A DNA stretch of 64,000 nucleotides from Pseudobutyrivibrio xylanivorans (GTDB lineage Bacteria > Bacillota > Clostridia > Lachnospirales > Lachnospiraceae), in the NCBI RefSeq assembly GCF_010906925.1, contig NZ_VTVE01000001.1, positions 372,001-436,000 of the forward strand, written 5' to 3'. Shown here in pieces: positions 39,601-47,399 of the stretch. Made by a program: the position numbers and the translations under genes. Below the pieces are notes generated by a model. That model saw only the letters and a program-made list of their open reading frames with translations, ran no database searches and was not told the origin of the DNA. How positions within the stretch are numbered: position 1 is the first letter of the stretch; every line of letters begins with the position of its first letter.

Positions 39601-40199
39601 TTGATCATGTACTTGCATCAGGCGAGAATGTCAACGTAATGGTATTCGATACAGAGATGTACTCTAACACTGGTGGACAGGCTTCTAAGGCTTCTAACAT
39701 CGGTGAGGTTTGCCAGTTCGCTGCATCAGGTAAGGAAGTTTCTAAGAAGTCACTTTCTGAGATCGCAATGTCATACGGTTATGTATACGTTGCTCAGATC
39801 GCACTTGGTGCTAACATGGCACAGGCAGTTAAGGTTCTCGCTGAGGCTGAGGCTTACAACGGACCTTCACTTATCATCGGATACGCTCCATGTGAGCTCC
39901 ACGGTGTTAAGGGTGGTATGAACCACTGCCAGGATGAGATGAAGGCAGCTGTTACAGCAGGTTACTGGAACCTCTTCTCATTCAACCCAGATCTTAAGAA
40001 GGAAGGTAAGAATCCATTTACTCTTACTTCTAAGGAAGGTGACTACAGCAAGTATCAGGATTTCCTTGCAAACGAGACACGTTACTCTCGTCTTACAAAG
40101 GCATTCCCAGAGCGTGCTGAGAGACTCTTCGCTGAGAACCAGAAGGCAGCTGAGGAGAGATATGCTCACCTTAAGAAGTTAGTTGACCTTTATTCATAA
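36666..40199 (+). CDS. nifJ: Pyruvate:ferredoxin (flavodoxin) oxidoreductase
   Basis: Oxidises pyruvate to acetyl-CoA and CO2 with reduction of ferredoxin, the central step of fermentation in this anaerobe. The 1177 residues are the fused single-chain form. Visible: the N-terminal transketolase-like domain (GNQAAAHVAYAFTDVAAIYPITPSSPMA), two [4Fe-4S] motifs CIQCNQCAFVC (about 697) and CMGCGECTTVC (about 752), the third-cluster cysteines GSCAGCAET, and the TPP-binding GDGWAYDIGFGGLDHV with MVFDTEMYSNTGGQ. AAGGAGG lies before the ATG. Codon use is strongly biased to a few codons, consistent with high expression. A strong terminator follows. Confidence 0.97.
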   Translation: MPRAKQSMDGNQAAAHVAYAFTDVAAIYPITPSSPMADFVDQWSAAGLENIFGNQVKVVEMESEAGAAGAVHGSLGAGALTTTFTASQGLLLMIPNMYKIAAEQLPCVFDVSARTVATQSLNIFGDHSDVYACRQTGFAMMAETNPQEVMDLSPVAHLAAIEGKVPVLNFFDGFRTSHEIQKIEKWDYADLKEMVNMDAIAEFRAKALNPEHPTMRGSHENGDVFFQHREACNTAYDNFPAVVQKYMDKVNAKLGTDYKLFNYYGAADADRIIVAMGSINDVAEEVIDYLNAHGEKVGVLKVRLYRPWSSEAFLAALPKTAKKIAILDRTKEPGALADPLYLDVATTLREAGLNDITICGGRYGLGSKDTPPSSVFAVYKELEKSEPKRRFTIGIVDDVTNLSLPEVKPAPITSAPGTKECKFWGLGGDGTVGANKNSTKIIGDHTDKYIQAYFQYDSKKTGGVTISHLRFGDNPIKSPYYINQADFVACHNPAYVTQGMKMVQDVKPGGVFMINCQWSDDELEQHLNAEAKKYIADNNIQLYTINAIDKAIEIGMGKRTNTILQSAFFKLADVMPIDQAVDYMKQAAKKSYGKKGDDVVQMNYNAIDAGVDAVHKVNVPDSWKNPAADPAKPALEGRPELVKMVKNLLEPISKMDGDSLPVSAFVENPNGQFELGAAAYEKRGTAVTVPTWDETKCIQCNQCAFVCSHATIRPFMLSEDEVKAAPANIKLADTKPKASEYKYTMSVSPLDCMGCGECTTVCPVGAITMVPQAEEADEQPVFNYLVANVGRKEAAGSDLTVKGSQFNQPLLEFSGSCAGCAETSYARLITQLFGEHMYISNATGCSSIWGGPAATSPFTVNKDSKKGPAWCNSLFEDNAQHGMGMEVGQKYLRDHAIASAKKAAEAGSADLKAAFAKFEETVNSTRENGPAADALIAALEKDGSADAKAALELKDYLAKKSVWIFGGDGWAYDIGFGGLDHVLASGENVNVMVFDTEMYSNTGGQASKASNIGEVCQFAASGKEVSKKSLSEIAMSYGYVYVAQIALGANMAQAVKVLAEAEAYNGPSLIIGYAPCELHGVKGGMNHCQDEMKAAVTAGYWNLFSFNPDLKKEGKNPFTLTSKEGDYSKYQDFLANETRYSRLTKAFPERAERLFAENQKAAEERYAHLKKLVDLYS

Positions 40200-40218
40200 G
40201 ATTTAATTAACTACAAAC

Positions 40219-40251
40219 AAAATCCTCCGTGCATTACACGGAGGATTTTTT
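40219..40251 (+). terminator. Terminator after nifJ
   Basis: AATCCTCCGTG pairs with CACGGAGGATT around CATTA, with T run TTTTTT. Confidence 0.92.
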
Positions 40252-40297
40252 ATACTTGCTTCATAAAATTAATTATCAAAAGATATGACTTTCTGCA

Positions 40298-41428
40298 TTA
40301 AAATTCATATTCAATGTGCCACAATCTGTCTTGGAATTCTTCATAAGTGGCATCATCCAATTTTTCCCAGTTTTCGTTGCTAGTTTCTATGTACCAACAT
40401 TCTTCAACTGAATCATACTCCATCCAGCCATAATCGCCATATTCAGAAGATAAACCTTCTAACCAATACTGAAACTGTGGAGGGTCGATATCTTGATTCA
40501 ACCAGACATACATATCGGTGCTGGCATCGTAGTAGTTTCCATCAGAATCAAGGGATAAGTGTTTGTATCCACCATTTTCGAAATTATCTTTGTAATCGGC
40601 TTCATCTGTTAGTACAAAACCCTTGCCTTCTTCCTTTAGGAACATGTAGTCAACTAAGGTAGGAATATTATAGCTGTTTGAATAGCTGTCAGAATAATTA
40701 TCACTATAATCTTTGGAATCAAAGGAGTTCGACTGGAAATTTGATGGACTGTAATAGGTCTCCCTTTGGTTTTCATGATAAGTATCAATGATGCCAGAAA
40801 AAAGTGAGAAAAACAGCATTCCTACAATTAAAAGATATATGGCTGAGGAAGCTGAAGATTTTTCTCTTGAGTAAGAATCATCATATGAATAGCTGTCTGG
40901 TGAATCATTCTCACCATCTACCAAAGCATCTATTTGGGATACAAGATGCATTGTTCCACCGCAATGAATACATGGCTTTTCACGGTCTGGCCAAGGGCGA
41001 GAATCCTCCATACCGCAATAGTCACATTTACATACGGCAGTAGTAGAATCTGATACTACGCCCTGTTTAGAAAAGACAACATCTTCATAAAAATTTCCGT
41101 CTTCATCATAGTAACCCGCTTTATATTCCACACCTGTTAATTCGTCTGTCCATGGTTCATTGTAATGAACATAGTCATGGTACTTGCAACGATAAATTTT
41201 AGGAGTGACTCCAGAATAATTCTTTGGTTGATTAGTTCTGTTTCTGTAAACTGGTGTAGTATTCCTTGAAAATAAACTTCCCATTCCTAAAAAGGAACTA
41301 GAGTGAGAACTAGAACTGTGATGACTTCTGCTTCTAGAAGAGCTGCTATGTGATCTAGATGAACTGTGGTGCGAGTGGCTACTAGAATGTGAGCTATGAC
41401 TGCTCGATGAGTGATGACTTGGTGACAT
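40298..41428 (-). CDS. His/Ser-rich zinc-ribbon membrane protein, function unknown
   Basis: I do not recognise this 376-residue protein. Its first 45 residues are almost only Ser, His and Arg (about a dozen His), a possible metal-binding or disordered segment. A zinc-ribbon-like region follows with CKCDYCGMED and CIHCGG (about 135-162). A single hydrophobic helix (about 193-216, AIYLLIVGMLFFSLFSGII) precedes a Tyr/Ser/Asp-rich linker and an acidic C-terminal domain rich in Trp and Tyr. There is no signal peptide, so the N-terminal His/Ser and zinc part is probably cytoplasmic and the rest outside. AGGAGGGG precedes the ATG and a consensus-like promoter is upstream. It is convergent with nifJ and divergent from nrdR, with no operon partner. 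Confidence 0.75.
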   Translation of the reverse strand: MSPSHHSSSSHSSHSSSHSHHSSSRSHSSSSRSRSHHSSSSHSSSFLGMGSLFSRNTTPVYRNRTNQPKNYSGVTPKIYRCKYHDYVHYNEPWTDELTGVEYKAGYYDEDGNFYEDVVFSKQGVVSDSTTAVCKCDYCGMEDSRPWPDREKPCIHCGGTMHLVSQIDALVDGENDSPDSYSYDDSYSREKSSASSAIYLLIVGMLFFSLFSGIIDTYHENQRETYYSPSNFQSNSFDSKDYSDNYSDSYSNSYNIPTLVDYMFLKEEGKGFVLTDEADYKDNFENGGYKHLSLDSDGNYYDASTDMYVWLNQDIDPPQFQYWLEGLSSEYGDYGWMEYDSVEECWYIETSNENWEKLDDATYEEFQDRLWHIEYEF

Positions 41429-41459
41429 TTTCCCCTCCTTACTAAATATGCTGATTTAT

Positions 41460-41488
41460 AGTATAAAGAAAGTTGCTGAAAGATACAA
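41460..41488 (-). promoter_or_regulatory. Sigma-A promoter for the His/Ser-rich protein
   Basis: Minus strand TTGTAT (41483-41488) and TATACT (41460-41465) spaced 17 bases, about 31 bases before the start codon. Confidence 0.6.
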
Positions 41489-41520
41489 TATTATTGCGGT
41501 TTTGGGGTGTTGCACACTTG

Positions 41521-41555
41521 TTGTCAAAATGATAAAATACTACTAGATATAGTGT
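41521..41555 (+). promoter_or_regulatory. nrdR promoter overlapped by an NrdR-box-like site
   Basis: TTGTCA (41521-41526) and TAGATA (41544-41549) spaced 17. The 16 bases at 41540-41555, CTACTAGATATAGTGT, agree at 13 of 16 positions with the NrdR box ACACTATATATAGTGT and cover the -10, suggesting autoregulation. Only one box is seen, while nrd operons usually carry two. Confidence 0.5.
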
Positions 41556-41586
41556 AAGGAAATATTGCTTTGGGAGGATTTTTTGA

Positions 41587-42039
41587 ATGAAATGTCCATT
41601 TTGTGGTAGCCAAGATACTAGCGTAATTGATTCAAGACCTGCAGATGACAACACAAGCATTAGACGTCGTCGTTCTTGCCCAGAGTGCGGCAAGCGTTTC
41701 ACTACCTATGAAAAGGTTGAGACTATTCCGCTTATCGTCATTAAAAAGGATAACAATAGAGAGCCATACGACAGGACTAAAATCGAAAAGGGTGTTCTTA
41801 TTGCATGTCGAAAGAGACCGGTTGCTGCTGCCCAGATTTCAAAGGTAGTTGACGAGATCGAGACAGAGATTTTCTCATTAGAAGAGAAGGAGATTCCTAG
41901 CACTAAAATCGGTGAGATAGTAATGGAGCATCTTGAGAATGTTGATCCGGTTGCATATGTTAGATTTGCTTCTGTTTATCGCGAATTTAAGGACGTTAAC
42001 ACCTTTATGGATGAGCTCAAGAGAGTCTTAGATAAATAG
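41587..42039 (+). CDS. nrdR: Transcriptional repressor NrdR
   Basis: Zinc-ribbon and ATP-cone repressor of ribonucleotide reductase genes. The 150 residues match the family. N-terminal zinc ribbon MKCPFCGSQDTSVIDSR with RRRRSCPECGKRFTTYE, then the ATP-cone (VIKKDNNREPYDRTKIEKG, KRPVAAAQI) and the C-terminal VDPVAYVRFASVYREF. GGGAGGA lies 10 bases upstream. No ribonucleotide reductase gene is in the window. The region before it carries a possible NrdR box. Confidence 0.96.
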   Translation: MKCPFCGSQDTSVIDSRPADDNTSIRRRRSCPECGKRFTTYEKVETIPLIVIKKDNNREPYDRTKIEKGVLIACRKRPVAAAQISKVVDEIETEIFSLEEKEIPSTKIGEIVMEHLENVDPVAYVRFASVYREFKDVNTFMDELKRVLDK

Positions 42040-42091
42040 CTGTTTGGGGGCTAGGAGAGTTTTTACAAGTAGTTACAGGTTTTATGGGGGT

Positions 42092-42117
42092 TAAATATTT
42101 GACTATTTGTACGATAT
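42092..42117 (+). promoter_or_regulatory. Flagellar sigma (SigD/FliA-type) promoter
   Basis: TAAA (42092-42095), 15-base spacer, then ACGATATAAT starting at 42111. This resembles the SigD consensus TAAA-N15-CCGATAT and the upstream elements of the flagellin genes in this window. It lies about 40 bases before the next gene. Confidence 0.5.
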
Positions 42118-42154
42118 AATAAGTGCAGGTAGCAAATATGGAGAGTTATATTTA

Positions 42155-42538
42155 ATGAATATTTCAGGTATTCGCCCGTCTTTAGGGTTCTATGATTACA
42201 ATTCAATAAGAATACGACAAGAGCTTGGAATGGCACCTGTTGATGAGCCAGTAGAAGAGACTCCAGTAGAGGATTCTACTAGTGGCATTAGCGATGAGGA
42301 GATTGCAGCTTCTAGAGAGGCACAGACATTTGGCGCTTATGATTTTGCCAGCCAGTACAAGCCAGGCGAGTCCTTTGATTTAAAGGGTGCTGATAGTGAT
42401 ATTAAGTCACTTGACGTGGAAAAGGCAGTATCTTCTATGCAGAAGGATTCACTTATCCATCGTTATCAGTACTTCGTACAGAACAAGACACCTCAGGATC
42501 AGCAGGTTAAGCCAGTTGTTGAGGATTTCAAATTATAA
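42155..42538 (+). CDS. Uncharacterised small acidic protein
   Basis: I cannot assign a function. The 127-residue protein begins MNISGIRPSLGFYDYNSIRIRQELG, then an acidic, Pro/Glu-rich stretch (about 27-50), and a soluble C-terminal half (FGAYDFASQYKPGESFDLKG...). No membrane helix or signal peptide is seen. The start at 42155 has GGAGAG 9 bases upstream; an earlier in-frame ATG (42107) falls within the -10 region of the promoter. The flagellar-type promoter suggests it may belong to the motility regulon. A terminator hairpin follows. Confidence 0.7.
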   Translation: MNISGIRPSLGFYDYNSIRIRQELGMAPVDEPVEETPVEDSTSGISDEEIAASREAQTFGAYDFASQYKPGESFDLKGADSDIKSLDVEKAVSSMQKDSLIHRYQYFVQNKTPQDQQVKPVVEDFKL

Positions 42539-42552
42539 CAATATGCGTTTTT

Positions 42553-42580
42553 AGAGGCACATCAATTGATGTGCTTCTTT
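42553..42580 (+). terminator. Terminator after the small acidic protein gene
   Basis: The perfect palindrome GCACATCAATTGATGTGC (42557-42574) is followed by TTCTTTT. Confidence 0.65.
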
Positions 42581-42601
42581 TATTGTGTTAAAATCGAGCC
42601 T

Positions 42602-43141
42602 ATGAGTAAGAGAAATTTATATCCAAGAGACTATGTAGATAGTACCTATTCAATTGATTTTAAAAAGCTTTATGAACAGGGTTACAGAGGAGTTATTTTT
42701 GATGTGGATAATACGCTTGTTCCACACAACGCTCCAGCAGACGACAGAGCTAAGGCTCTTTTTAAGGAATTACACGATTTAGGCTTTCAAGCCCTTTTGT
42801 TATCCAACAATAAGGAGCCTAGAGTTAAGACCTTTAAGGAGGCTGTTGAGTACTGTACCTACATATATAAAGCAAACAAGCCATCAGCATCTGGCTACAA
42901 GAGAGCTATGGAGCAGATGGGCACTGACGTGACTAACACTATTTTTGTAGGCGACCAGATTCTCACAGACGTGTGGGGCGCCAATCGTGCAGGTATTCGT
43001 TCAGTCATGGTTAAGCCAGTACTTAAATGGAAGGAAGAAATCCAGATTATCTTCAAGAGATTCCTTGAGGCTTTCATTTTACTTGGCTACAGAATTTACA
43101 AATTATATGGAAAGAACATAAATAAAGTTCCTCTTAAATAA
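42602..43141 (+). CDS. YqeG-family HAD phosphatase
   Basis: HAD superfamily IIIA phosphatase of the YqeG/Gep4 type (179 residues). Motif I is VIFDVDNTLVPH near residue 33, motif II LLLSNNKE, and motif III/IV KPSASGYKRAM with FVGDQILTDVWGAN. Homologues in eukaryotes dephosphorylate phosphatidylglycerophosphate; the bacterial role is less certain. The start at 42602 (MSKRNLYPRDY) is preferred over the one 12 codons upstream, which lies in the terminator; no strong ribosome-binding site is seen. rpiB follows 42 bases later. Confidence 0.88.
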   Translation: MSKRNLYPRDYVDSTYSIDFKKLYEQGYRGVIFDVDNTLVPHNAPADDRAKALFKELHDLGFQALLLSNNKEPRVKTFKEAVEYCTYIYKANKPSASGYKRAMEQMGTDVTNTIFVGDQILTDVWGANRAGIRSVMVKPVLKWKEEIQIIFKRFLEAFILLGYRIYKLYGKNINKVPLK

Positions 43142-43183
43142 TGTAGAAATGCATCAGGGAGGAATCGAAAGGAGAATCTTATT

Positions 43184-43627
43184 ATGAAAATTGTAATTGC
43201 AAATGACCATGCAGCAACAGATCTTAAGTTTGAGATTAAGGAGTATATTGAGAGCCTTGGACATGAGGTTATTAATATAGGAACAGATTCACATGACAGC
43301 TGTAATTATCCAGAGTATGGTGCAAAGGCTGCGAGAATGGTGGCAGCAGGTTCTGCAGATTTGGGCGTGCTTATTTGCGGAACAGGCGTAGGTATTTCAC
43401 TTGCAGCTAACAAGGTAAAGGGAATCCGCTGTGGAGTTTGCTCTGATACAGCTACAGCAAGACTTATTCGTGCTCACAACAATGCAAATATGATTGCTTT
43501 TGGAGCTCGTATAGTAGGAAGTGAGCTTGCAAAGGATATTGTGAAGTCTTTCCTTGAAACAGAGTTTGAAGGTGGTAGACATCAGGTGAGAATTGATATG
43601 ATATCTGCTATTGAAAATGAAGAATAG
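43184..43627 (+). CDS. rpiB: Ribose-5-phosphate isomerase B / RpiB family sugar isomerase
   Basis: RpiB/LacA/LacB family isomerase interconverting ribose 5-phosphate and ribulose 5-phosphate. The 147 residues show the family signatures IANDHAATDLK, GTDSHDSCNYPEYG, the substrate-binding loop GVLICGTGVGIS and the CSDTATARLIRAHNNANM region. Because family members also act on allose or galactose 6-phosphates, the substrate is inferred. AAAGGAGAA precedes the ATG. The tig promoter overlaps the end of this gene. Confidence 0.92.
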   Translation: MKIVIANDHAATDLKFEIKEYIESLGHEVINIGTDSHDSCNYPEYGAKAARMVAAGSADLGVLICGTGVGISLAANKVKGIRCGVCSDTATARLIRAHNNANMIAFGARIVGSELAKDIVKSFLETEFEGGRHQVRIDMISAIENEE

Positions 43628-43639
43628 TTCTGATATAAT
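43611..43639 (+). promoter_or_regulatory. Sigma-A promoter for tig
   Basis: TTGAAA (43611-43616) and TATAAT (43634-43639), spaced 17, with TG before the -10. It overlaps the 3' end of rpiB. A small hairpin GCCTA-GTA-TAGGC lies in the leader. Confidence 0.75.
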
Positions 43640-43724
43640 TTTTTGGTCTATGTGAGGATTCACGTAAAAAATTAGCCTAGTATAGGCATACCTGATATAT
43701 ATTATAGAGGAGGAATTGTAATAA

Positions 43725-45140
43725 ATGAACGTACAGGTAGAAAATCTTGAAAAGAATATGGCAAAGATCACAGTTACAGTTGATGCAGCTGAGCTCGACA
43801 AGGCTATTACAAAGGCATATAACAAGCAGAAGAACAGCATCTCTGTTCCAGGCTTTAGAAAGGGCAAAGTTCCTCAGAACATGGTAGAGAAGATGTATGG
43901 TGCTGAGATTTTCTACGAGGACGCTGCTAATATTATTATGCAGGAGACATACCCACAGGCATATGATGAGTCTAAGCTTGATATCGTTTCACAGCCACAG
44001 ATCGACATCACACAGCTTGAGAAGGGTAAGGACTTCGTTTATACAGCTACAGTTGCTCTTAAGCCAGAAGTTAAGCTTGGCAAGTACAAGGGCGTTTCTG
44101 TTACAAAGATCGATTCTAAGGTTACAGCTACAGAAGTTAACAATACAATCAAGGCTGAGCTTGAGAGAGCTGCTCGTACAGTTACTAAGACAGGCAAGGC
44201 TGCTAAGGGCGATACAGCAGTTATCGATTTCGAGGGCTTCATCGATGGTGTAGCATTCGAAGGCGGTAAGGGCGAGAACTATGACCTTGAGCTTGGCTCT
44301 GGTTCATTCATTCCTGGTTTTGAGGATCAGCTCATCGGCCACAAGGCTGGCGAGGATGTTGAGGTTGAGGTTACTTTCCCTGAGACATATCAGGCAGAGG
44401 ACCTTGCAGGTAAGCCAGCAGTATTTAAGTGCCACATCCACGAGGTTAAGGGTAAGGACATCCCTAAGCTTGATGATGAGTATGTAGCAGACACAACAGA
44501 GTTTGAGACAGTTGAGGAATACAAGGCATCTGTTAAGGAGCGTCTTGAGAACAATAAAAAGGCAGAGGGACGTCGCGCTCAGGAGGACGAGGCTATCGCT
44601 AAGATCGTTGAGGATTCTGAGATGGAGATTCCAGATGCTATGCTTGACTACCAGGTTGAGAACATGATTAACGATTTCGCTAACAACATGGCTCAGCAGG
44701 GTCTTTCAATCCAGCAGTACATGCAGTTCACAGGTATGACAATGGATTCATTCCGTGAGCAGGTTCGTCCAGACGCACTTGCACGTACACAGTCTTCACT
44801 TGTACTTGAGGCAATTGCTAAGGCTGAGAAGATCGAGGCATCTGATGCTGACGTTGATGCTAAGCTTGAGGATATGTCTAAGCAGTACGGTATGGAGCTT
44901 GATCAGCTTAAGACTCTTGTTGGCGACAGCGAGAAGGAGTCAATGAAGAAGGATATTGCTATCGAGAAGGCAATTGAGCTCATCATGGACAATGTTAAGG
45001 AAGCTGCTAAGAAGAAGACTACTACTAAGAAGGCTGATGCTGAGGAGTCTGCAGCAGAAGAGAAGAAGCCAGCTAAGAAGACAACAGCTAAGAAGACTAC
45101 TACTAAGAAGACAACAAAGAAGGCTGCTGACGCTGAGTAG
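43725..45140 (+). CDS. tig: Trigger factor
   Basis: Ribosome-associated chaperone and peptidyl-prolyl isomerase. 471 residues: N-terminal ribosome-binding domain with the signature segment SVPGFRKGKVPQNM (about residues 40-52), FKBP-type domain (GDTAVIDFEGFIDGVAFEGG, FIPGFEDQLIGHKAGE), then the helical C-terminal domain. It ends with an unusual Lys/Thr-rich tail of about 45 residues (repeats of KKTTTKKA and AKKTT). GAGGAGG precedes the ATG. It lies just before clpP and clpX, the common order, but has its own promoter. Directly after the stop begins a cluster of hairpins. Confidence 0.96.
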   Translation: MNVQVENLEKNMAKITVTVDAAELDKAITKAYNKQKNSISVPGFRKGKVPQNMVEKMYGAEIFYEDAANIIMQETYPQAYDESKLDIVSQPQIDITQLEKGKDFVYTATVALKPEVKLGKYKGVSVTKIDSKVTATEVNNTIKAELERAARTVTKTGKAAKGDTAVIDFEGFIDGVAFEGGKGENYDLELGSGSFIPGFEDQLIGHKAGEDVEVEVTFPETYQAEDLAGKPAVFKCHIHEVKGKDIPKLDDEYVADTTEFETVEEYKASVKERLENNKKAEGRRAQEDEAIAKIVEDSEMEIPDAMLDYQVENMINDFANNMAQQGLSIQQYMQFTGMTMDSFREQVRPDALARTQSSLVLEAIAKAEKIEASDADVDAKLEDMSKQYGMELDQLKTLVGDSEKESMKKDIAIEKAIELIMDNVKEAAKKKTTTKKADAEESAAEEKKPAKKTTAKKTTTKKTTKKAADAE

Positions 45141-45258
45141 GAATTAAATAAGCATAAAGCTTATTTGATTCCGTAATAGGATGCTTTCTTGTATGAAATA
45201 CAAGAAAGTAGTCTGGCGAAGCCAGATTTTATTGCAGCTTTCATTGGCTGCAATAAAA
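45140..45258. repeat. Cluster of four tandem hairpins after tig
   Basis: Four perfect or near-perfect stem-loops stand almost end to end: 45140-45172 (14 pairs, one G-T, loop ATAAA), 45184-45208 (11 pairs, loop GAA), 45212-45226 (TCTGGC-GAA-GCCAGA) and 45227-45258 (12 pairs, TTTTATTGCAGC / GCTGCAATAAAA). None is followed by a T run on the plus strand, so they are not a standard terminator. This occupies the first third of the 339-base gap between tig and clpP. Confidence 0.7.
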
Positions 45259-45287
45259 CCAAAAAGTATTAAAAATTTGTAAAAATC

Positions 45288-45316
45288 GAGACACGGATTA
45301 CTAAAATAGATATAAT
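45288..45316 (+). promoter_or_regulatory. Promoter for clpP
   Basis: GAGACA (45288-45293) and TATAAT (45311-45316), spaced 17. It implies a leader of about 155 bases. Neither a CtsR heptad nor a CIRCE element was recognised. Confidence 0.55.
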
Positions 45317-45333
45317 TAAAAATGAAATTAAAT

Positions 45334-45429
45334 CACTGGCCTGAGCGTATGCTCGGGCTTAGTGTATATATAATACTTGTTTAGCAGCTTGGTTTTTTGG
45401 CGGAATAATTAACCTATTGTTCCTGCTAA
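45334..45429 (+). promoter_or_regulatory. Structured clpP leader
   Basis: Two hairpins lie in the clpP leader: GCCTGAGC / GCTCGGGC (45339-45358, loop GTAT, outer CACT/AGTG) and TTAGCAG / CTGCTAA (45381-45429, with inner GGTT/AACC). No known riboswitch is recognised. Confidence 0.4.
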
Positions 45430-45479
45430 TGAGTGCTGAAGAGTATTGACTAAATCTATTAATCATTAGGAGGACTAAA

Positions 45480-46067
45480 ATGGCAACAATTCCTTATGTC
45501 ATTGAACAGAATTCTCGTGGGGAGCGTTCTTATGATATTTATTCACGATTATTAAAGGATCGTATCGTATTCTTAGGTGAGGAGGTTAACGAGGTTACTG
45601 CTTCACTTACAGTTGCTCAGTTACTTTTCCTTGAGTCAGAGGATCCTAGCAAGGATATCCACCTCTACATCAATAGCCCAGGCGGTAGTGTTACAGCTGG
45701 TATGGCTATCTACGATACAATGCAGTATATCAAGTGTGATGTTTCTACTATCTGTATTGGTATGGCAGCTTCTATGGGAGCTTTCTTACTTGCAGGTGGA
45801 CAGAAGGGCAAGCGATTTGCTCTTCCTAACTCAGAGATTATGATTCACCAGCCACTTGGTGGAGCTAAGGGTCAGGCTACTGAAATCGAAATCGCAGCTA
45901 AGAATATTCTTAAGACTAGAGAAAAGCTCAACCGTATGTTGGCTGAGAACACAGGTAAGCCATACGAGCAGGTATGCCTTGACACAGAGCGTGATCACTG
46001 GCTTGATGCTAAGGAAGCCCTTGATTATGGTCTTATTGATGAAATTATTACAAAGAAAGCAAAATAA
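45480..46067 (+). CDS. clpP: ATP-dependent Clp protease proteolytic subunit
   Basis: Serine protease subunit that forms the tetradecameric chamber working with ClpX. 195 residues. Catalytic serine in GMAASMGAF (about 98), histidine in MIHQPLGG (about 123) and aspartate in CLDTERDHW (about 172). AGGAGG lies 6 bases before the ATG. clpX begins 51 bases after the stop and is likely co-transcribed. Confidence 0.97.
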   Translation: MATIPYVIEQNSRGERSYDIYSRLLKDRIVFLGEEVNEVTASLTVAQLLFLESEDPSKDIHLYINSPGGSVTAGMAIYDTMQYIKCDVSTICIGMAASMGAFLLAGGQKGKRFALPNSEIMIHQPLGGAKGQATEIEIAAKNILKTREKLNRMLAENTGKPYEQVCLDTERDHWLDAKEALDYGLIDEIITKKAK

Positions 46068-46118
46068 AGCCGATATATATAATAGTGGTTTATGTTTTGA
46101 TTATTAAATGAGGTTATT

Positions 46119-47399
46119 ATGGCAAGAAACGATGACAGAGTTCGCTGCTCTTTCTGCGGCAAAACACAAAATCAGGTTCGTAAGCTTATAGCAGGACCGA
46201 ATGGTGCTTTTATCTGTGACGAGTGCGTTGAGATTTGTCAGGAGATAATTGTTGAAGAGCTCGAGGATTTTGCTCCAGCAACTGAGGGAGATTCTATCGA
46301 GATTAATCTTCAGAAGCCAGAGGACATGAAGAAGTTCCTTGACCAGTATGTTATTGGTCAGGATGAGGCTAAGAAGGTCCTCTCTGTTGCTGTGTACAAT
46401 CACTACAAGCGTATCATGGCTAATCCTGATGACATCGATGTAGAGCTTCAAAAGAGTAATGTGCTTATGCTTGGACCTACTGGTTCTGGTAAGACACTTT
46501 TGGCACAGACATTGGCAAGAGTTCTTGGTGTTCCATTTGCTATTGCTGATGCTACCACTCTTACTGAGGCAGGTTACGTAGGTGAGGATGTTGAGAATAT
46601 TCTTCTTAAGCTTATCCAGGCAGCTGATTTTGATATTAAAAAGGCTGAGATTGGTATCATCTACATCGACGAGATTGATAAGATTACTAAGAAGTCTGAG
46701 AACGTTTCTATCACAAGAGATGTTTCTGGCGAGGGCGTTCAGCAGGCATTACTTAAGATTATCGAGGGTACAGTTGCTAATGTTCCACCTCAGGGCGGAC
46801 GTAAGCATCCACAGCAGGAGACTATCGCAATCGATACAAAGAACATTCTCTTTATCTGTGGTGGAGCTTTCGAGGGTCTTGAAAAGATTATTTCACAGCG
46901 TACAGATAGCTCAGCTATCGGTTTCGGCGCTGATGTTAAGGATAAGAACAATCAAAAGATTGATGATTTACTTCAGCAGGTACTTCCACAGGATTTCATC
47001 AAGTATGGTTTGATTCCTGAGTTTATTGGACGTGTACCAATCAATGTATCCCTTAACGAGCTTACTGAGGATGATATGATTCGCATCCTTAGAGAGCCTA
47101 AGAATTCATTGACAAAGCAGTATCAGGCACTCTTCAAGATGGATGGCGTTAAGCTTGAGTTCGAAGAGGATGCCCTTAGAGAGATTGCTAAGAAATCAAT
47201 CGAGAGAAAAACAGGTGCTCGTGGACTTCGCGCTATCGTAGAGAGCGTTATGATGGATCACATGTATCATGTACCATCTGATGAGTCGATTGTTGAGATT
47301 ACAGTTACAAAGGAGATGGTTGATAGCAACCTTCTTCTTATCGACAAGAACTCAGACAGCGTAGTATCAATCGAAGATAAAAAGGAAAAGAGTGCATAA
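46119..47399 (+). CDS. clpX: ATP-dependent Clp protease ATP-binding subunit ClpX
   Basis: AAA+ unfoldase that feeds substrates to ClpP. 426 residues: N-terminal C4 zinc domain ([20 protein letters not shown]), Walker A GPTGSGKT near 123, Walker [10 protein letters not shown], the pore loop AGYVGEDVE and sensor regions including [10 protein letters not shown]. The stop overlaps the engB start (TAATG). In many Firmicutes lon lies between clpX and engB; here it does not. Confidence 0.97.
   Translation: MARNDDRVRCSFCGKTQNQVRKLIAGPNGAFICDECVEICQEIIVEELEDFAPATEGDSIEINLQKPEDMKKFLDQYVIGQDEAKKVLSVAVYNHYKRIMANPDDIDVELQKSNVLMLGPTGSGKTLLAQTLARVLGVPFAIADATTLTEAGYVGEDVENILLKLIQAADFDIKKAEIGIIYIDEIDKITKKSENVSITRDVSGEGVQQALLKIIEGTVANVPPQGGRKHPQQETIAIDTKNILFICGGAFEGLEKIISQRTDSSAIGFGADVKDKNNQKIDDLLQQVLPQDFIKYGLIPEFIGRVPINVSLNELTEDDMIRILREPKNSLTKQYQALFKMDGVKLEFEEDALREIAKKSIERKTGARGLRAIVESVMMDHMYHVPSDESIVEITVTKEMVDSNLLLIDKNSDSVVSIEDKKEKSA

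Noticed and set aside
46058-46083. SigD-type promoter before clpX
   Set aside because: CCGATATA is present, but the -35 region reads CAAA and clpX is readily explained by readthrough from clpP.
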